Origin: Henricia sp. BOLD:AAB3569
Taxonomy: Eukaryota; Echinodermata; Asteroidea; Spinulosida; Echinasteridae
Assembly (NCBI GenBank): GCA_037783545.1
Contig: JBBELK010000068.1
Span: 2,108,001 to 2,172,000, forward strand
DNA length: 64,000 nt
Direction of reading: 5' to 3'
Positions within the stretch are counted from its first letter, which is position 1. More notes on this DNA, generated by a model. It saw only the letters and a program-made list of their open reading frames with translations, did no database searches and was not told where the DNA came from. The letters are not shown here.

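Noticed and set aside
58806-62426. Series of overlapping 93-codon frames in the tandem array
   Set aside because: They arise from the 142-bp period reading across two units in different frames; no independent start context. They are repeats of exon 28 DNA, not genes.

Overview
The window looks like nuclear DNA from an invertebrate deuterostome, most likely an echinoderm. Only about 7-8 percent is coding. Exons are short with GT-AG (and apparently two GC-AG) borders. The long introns are packed with palindromic MITEs, tRNA-derived SINEs, Tc1-type DNA transposon remnants and LINE 3' ends. There is no bacterial-style gene organisation. The organism is inferred from repeat style and protein content, not from a diagnostic marker.

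The window is dominated by one plus-strand gene that enters from the left and leaves on the right: a divergent dynein heavy chain. I place 30 exons (331-563 to 63947-64000, last one cut by the window edge) plus one probable 10-codon microexon. Predicted splice phases match at every junction and give about 1,590 open codons. In order they encode the end of AAA2, AAA3 with intact Walker A and B, a Ser/Pro/acidic-rich insert made of small exons, a degenerate AAA4, the stalk coiled coil with the microtubule-binding tip, and AAA5. The broken AAA4 nucleotide site and the low-complexity inserts suggest a DNHD1-like (dynein heavy chain domain-containing protein 1) rather than a standard axonemal DNAH; this name is an inference.

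Intron 7 (8551-32261) holds a complete, intronless, antisense gene (17429-19939, minus) for an 836-residue TRIM-NHL protein: RING, two B-boxes, coiled coil, two filamin-like Ig repeats and NHL repeats. The same intron holds a fold-back Tc1 element, a 1.2-kb fold-back element full of ATTAGTCA motifs, and a ~170-bp satellite (about 29.9-31.9 kb) that repeats nuclear-receptor half sites.

The most unusual structure is at 58729-62569, just before the AAA5 exon 28. The exon's acceptor and first ~100 bp are repeated as a 142-bp tandem unit, 27 copies including one degenerate and one functional. Every upstream copy carries an acceptor-like site but leads to a stop codon. Part of the array is a nine-unit higher-order repeat. 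At least four recognisable repeat groups (AAAGGAGTG, AAAGGCCC and single fold-back elements) end in TTAA. Two ~0.5-kb direct copies flank exon 20.
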